Assembly (NCBI GenBank): GCA_944390025.1
Contig: CALXOK010000023.1
Coordinates: 1 to 33,973, forward strand
Direction of reading: 5' to 3'
Source of the DNA: an uncultured Spirochaetales bacterium
Lineage (GTDB): Bacteria > Spirochaetota > Spirochaetia > Sphaerochaetales > Sphaerochaetaceae
Length of the DNA stretch: 33,973 nt
The notes beneath the pieces are model-generated. The model ran no database searches. It saw only the letters and a list, made by a program, of their open reading frames with translations, and was not told where the DNA came from. Each line of letters opens with the position of its first letter. The first letter of the stretch is position 1. The translations under genes were made by a program, and so were the position numbers. Positions 32,616 to 33,973 of the stretch are shown here, piece after piece.

Positions 32616-33357
32616 CCAGAAACTTGTAAAGGCGCTTTCGATATTCTTCTGGCTACTTGTCTGGCACATAGCAGCCACAGTTGTCTCCCAGAGGATTTTA
32701 ATTGTATCTCCTGTGGAGGTTGTTGTGCGCCTGTGCTTCCTGATTACCCGCTCTGAGGTATGGCAGGCAGCACTTTTCTCCACATTGAGAATTGCAGGCG
32801 GCTTTCTGGCTTCTCTTGTCGCGGCATGCATTCTTTCTGCCGCCTCTTACTCTTTTAAATGGGTGAGGATTCTTCTGGAGCCTCTTGTACAGGCTTTCAA
32901 GGTTATCCCCGTCGCTTCAATCGTCATCGTCGTGCTCATCTGGGTCTCGTCAAGAAACCTCTCGGTGATTATCTCATTCATGATGGTCTTTCCTGTCCTG
33001 TACACAAACCTTCTCAGCGCGGCTGAAGCGACAGACAGAAATCTGCTTGAGATGGCCAGAGTTTTCCGCCTTTCCTCTTTCAGGCGTCTCAGGCTGGTCT
33101 ACCTTCCTCAGGTCTATCCTTACTTCATCTCTTCATCTTCACTCTCGCTGGGTCTTGCCTGGAAGAGCGGGGTGGCTGCAGAGGTTATCGGAATACCATC
33201 CGGAAGTCTTGGAGAGCTGCTGTATGATGCGAAGGTTTTTTTTGCCACGCAGGATGTCTTTGCATACACTCTCCTGATTGTCCTTCTGTCTGTTTTCTTC
33301 GAACAGGTGATGAAGAGGCTGATAGTCATGTCAGGACGTCTGCTGGAGGTTGTATGA
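32584..33357 (+). CDS. ABC importer permease (SsuC/TauC-type)
   Basis: A 257-residue permease of the binding-protein-dependent transport family, with about six hydrophobic segments and the EAA-like loop in AAEATDRNLLEMARVFRLSSFRRLRLVYLPQVYPYF (around 140-175), where the ATPase docks. The start ATG 32584 overlaps the binding-protein gene by 32 bp and has no good ribosome binding site; a GTG at 32596 is the alternative. The stop overlaps the ATPase start by 4 bp (ATGA). Substrate as for the binding protein. Confidence 0.88.
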   Translation: MRSPVRISTINQKLVKALSIFFWLLVWHIAATVVSQRILIVSPVEVVVRLCFLITRSEVWQAALFSTLRIAGGFLASLVAACILSAASYSFKWVRILLEPLVQAFKVIPVASIVIVVLIWVSSRNLSVIISFMMVFPVLYTNLLSAAEATDRNLLEMARVFRLSSFRRLRLVYLPQVYPYFISSSSLSLGLAWKSGVAAEVIGIPSGSLGELLYDAKVFFATQDVFAYTLLIVLLSVFFEQVMKRLIVMSGRLLEVV

Positions 33358-33973
33358 AGGCGGTGATCACAAAGCATTTCGGCGACAGCCCGCTGTTTGA
33401 CAACCTTGTCATCGACATTCCTGAAGGAAAGGTCACAAGGCTGTGCGGCCCTTCAGGAAGAGGAAAGACGACGCTGATGCGCATTTTAAGCGGGCTGGAA
33501 AAGCCGGATGAAGGCAGCGATATCAGAGACTTCAGCGGAAAGACTTTCAGCTGGGTCTTTCAGGAAGACCGTCTTACAGATGCCATGAGTGCTTATTCGA
33601 ACGTCTTTTTTGCCATCGGGAGCTCTGCAGACAGGAATGAGATAATGTCAGCTTTCAAAGAGATGAACCTGCCATATCCGATGCAGAAGGTGAGAGAATA
33701 TTCCGGTGGAATGAAACGCCGTGTTGCGATAATCAGAGCATTCCTGTCTGATGGCCAGATACTTCTTCTGGATGAGCCTTTCACAGGGCTGGACCGTGAT
33801 ACCGGGCTTCTTGTCTGCCGTTTCATTGAGAAACACAGAAGAGGGCGCACAATGATTATCGTGAGCCATGAGGATGATGAGTTCCTACCTCATTGTGATA
33901 ATTCCAGCGGTCGCAAACCCATTCTCTTGAATGTGGATAAGGCCGCTGTTAACTCCTCTTCAGAAAAGTCGGA
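33354..33973 (+). CDS. ABC importer ATP-binding protein (SsuB/TauB-like), 3' end outside window
   Basis: The frame begins in the ATGA overlap with the permease and is still open at the window's end, giving at least 206 residues. Walker A is GPSGRGKTT (residues about 33-41), the Q-loop is WVFQEDRL, the signature is YSGGMKRR, Walker B is ILLLDEPFTGLD and the H-loop is VSHEDDE, so the ATPase core is complete. It energises the importer encoded just upstream. The spacing between Walker A and the signature is short (about 80 residues), shorter than in most SsuB/TauB proteins, so the helical domain may be trimmed. Only the C-terminal tail should be missing. Confidence 0.9.
   Translation, partial: MKAVITKHFGDSPLFDNLVIDIPEGKVTRLCGPSGRGKTTLMRILSGLEKPDEGSDIRDFSGKTFSWVFQEDRLTDAMSAYSNVFFAIGSSADRNEIMSAFKEMNLPYPMQKVREYSGGMKRRVAIIRAFLSDGQILLLDEPFTGLDRDTGLLVCRFIEKHRRGRTMIIVSHEDDEFLPHCDNSSGRKPILLNVDKAAVNSSSEKS

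Noticed and set aside
1..33973. CRISPR array, tRNA or rRNA genes
   Set aside because: No regularly spaced repeats, and no tRNA or rRNA signature stretches, were seen on either strand while reading; short RNA genes could still be missed without a covariance search.

Overview
The window looks like a chromosomal segment of an anaerobic, fermentative spirochaete, possibly Sphaerochaeta- or Treponema-like. This is an inference from gene content: a class I lysyl-tRNA synthetase, a ClpP with a VASAA active-site block, a signal-peptide beta-barrel protein ending in Phe, and a Rex-linked electron-bifurcating type [FeFe] hydrogenase operon. Base composition is moderate. Two stretches, 3.3-4.3 kb and 28.1-29.6 kb, are visibly richer in A+T and look acquired.

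Layout. 1-885: the 3' end of an IS200/IS605-type tnpB with its right-end hairpin, butted against a 5'-truncated RNA ligase gene. 1113-3312: two transporters (MFS and EamA). 3358-4104: an AbrB/PIN toxin-antitoxin operon with a perfect palindrome at its promoter. 4302-5462: a secreted beta-barrel candidate. 5463-6601 (minus): rlpA coupled to a CrtO-like acyltransferase. 6690-12279: class I lysS, a flavodoxin-fold protein and a heterodimeric ABC exporter with one degenerate ATP site. 12327-13842: era and clpP, divergent and only 25 bp apart. 13891-16413: a lipoprotein phosphodiesterase/nuclease-fold protein, an OGG1-like DNA glycosylase and a GNAT-like acyltransferase. 16386-22062: rex divergent from a five-gene hydrogenase operon (hndA, a GHKL ATPase gene, hndB, hndC, hndD) that ends in a clear intrinsic terminator. 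22259-30980: a TolC/MacA/MacB-type tripartite efflux operon continuing into a sensor kinase; the NtrC-type regulator lies beyond an inverted, A+T-rich lipoprotein gene. 31034-33973: a Crp/Fnr-family regulator overlapping an NMT1/TauT-type ABC importer that runs off the end of the window.

How the genes work together. Rex senses NADH/NAD+ and probably controls the hydrogenase that reoxidises NADH, and perhaps reduced ferredoxin, to H2; a Rex-box-like site lies in the shared intergenic region. The efflux operon carries its own kinase, with the partner regulator nearby. The Crp-family gene probably regulates the importer that follows it without a gap.

Most worth a second look: the IS/RNA ligase junction and the variant TnpB catalytic motif; the GHKL ATPase inside the hydrogenase operon; the lipoprotein gene that separates kinase from regulator; and four genes in two divergent pairs (rlpA/lysS, era/clpP) that lack Shine-Dalgarno sequences but have -10-like hexamers placed so that transcripts would start at or within a few bases of the start codon. 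I saw no CRISPR array, rRNA or tRNA, and no clearly new multi-gene system.
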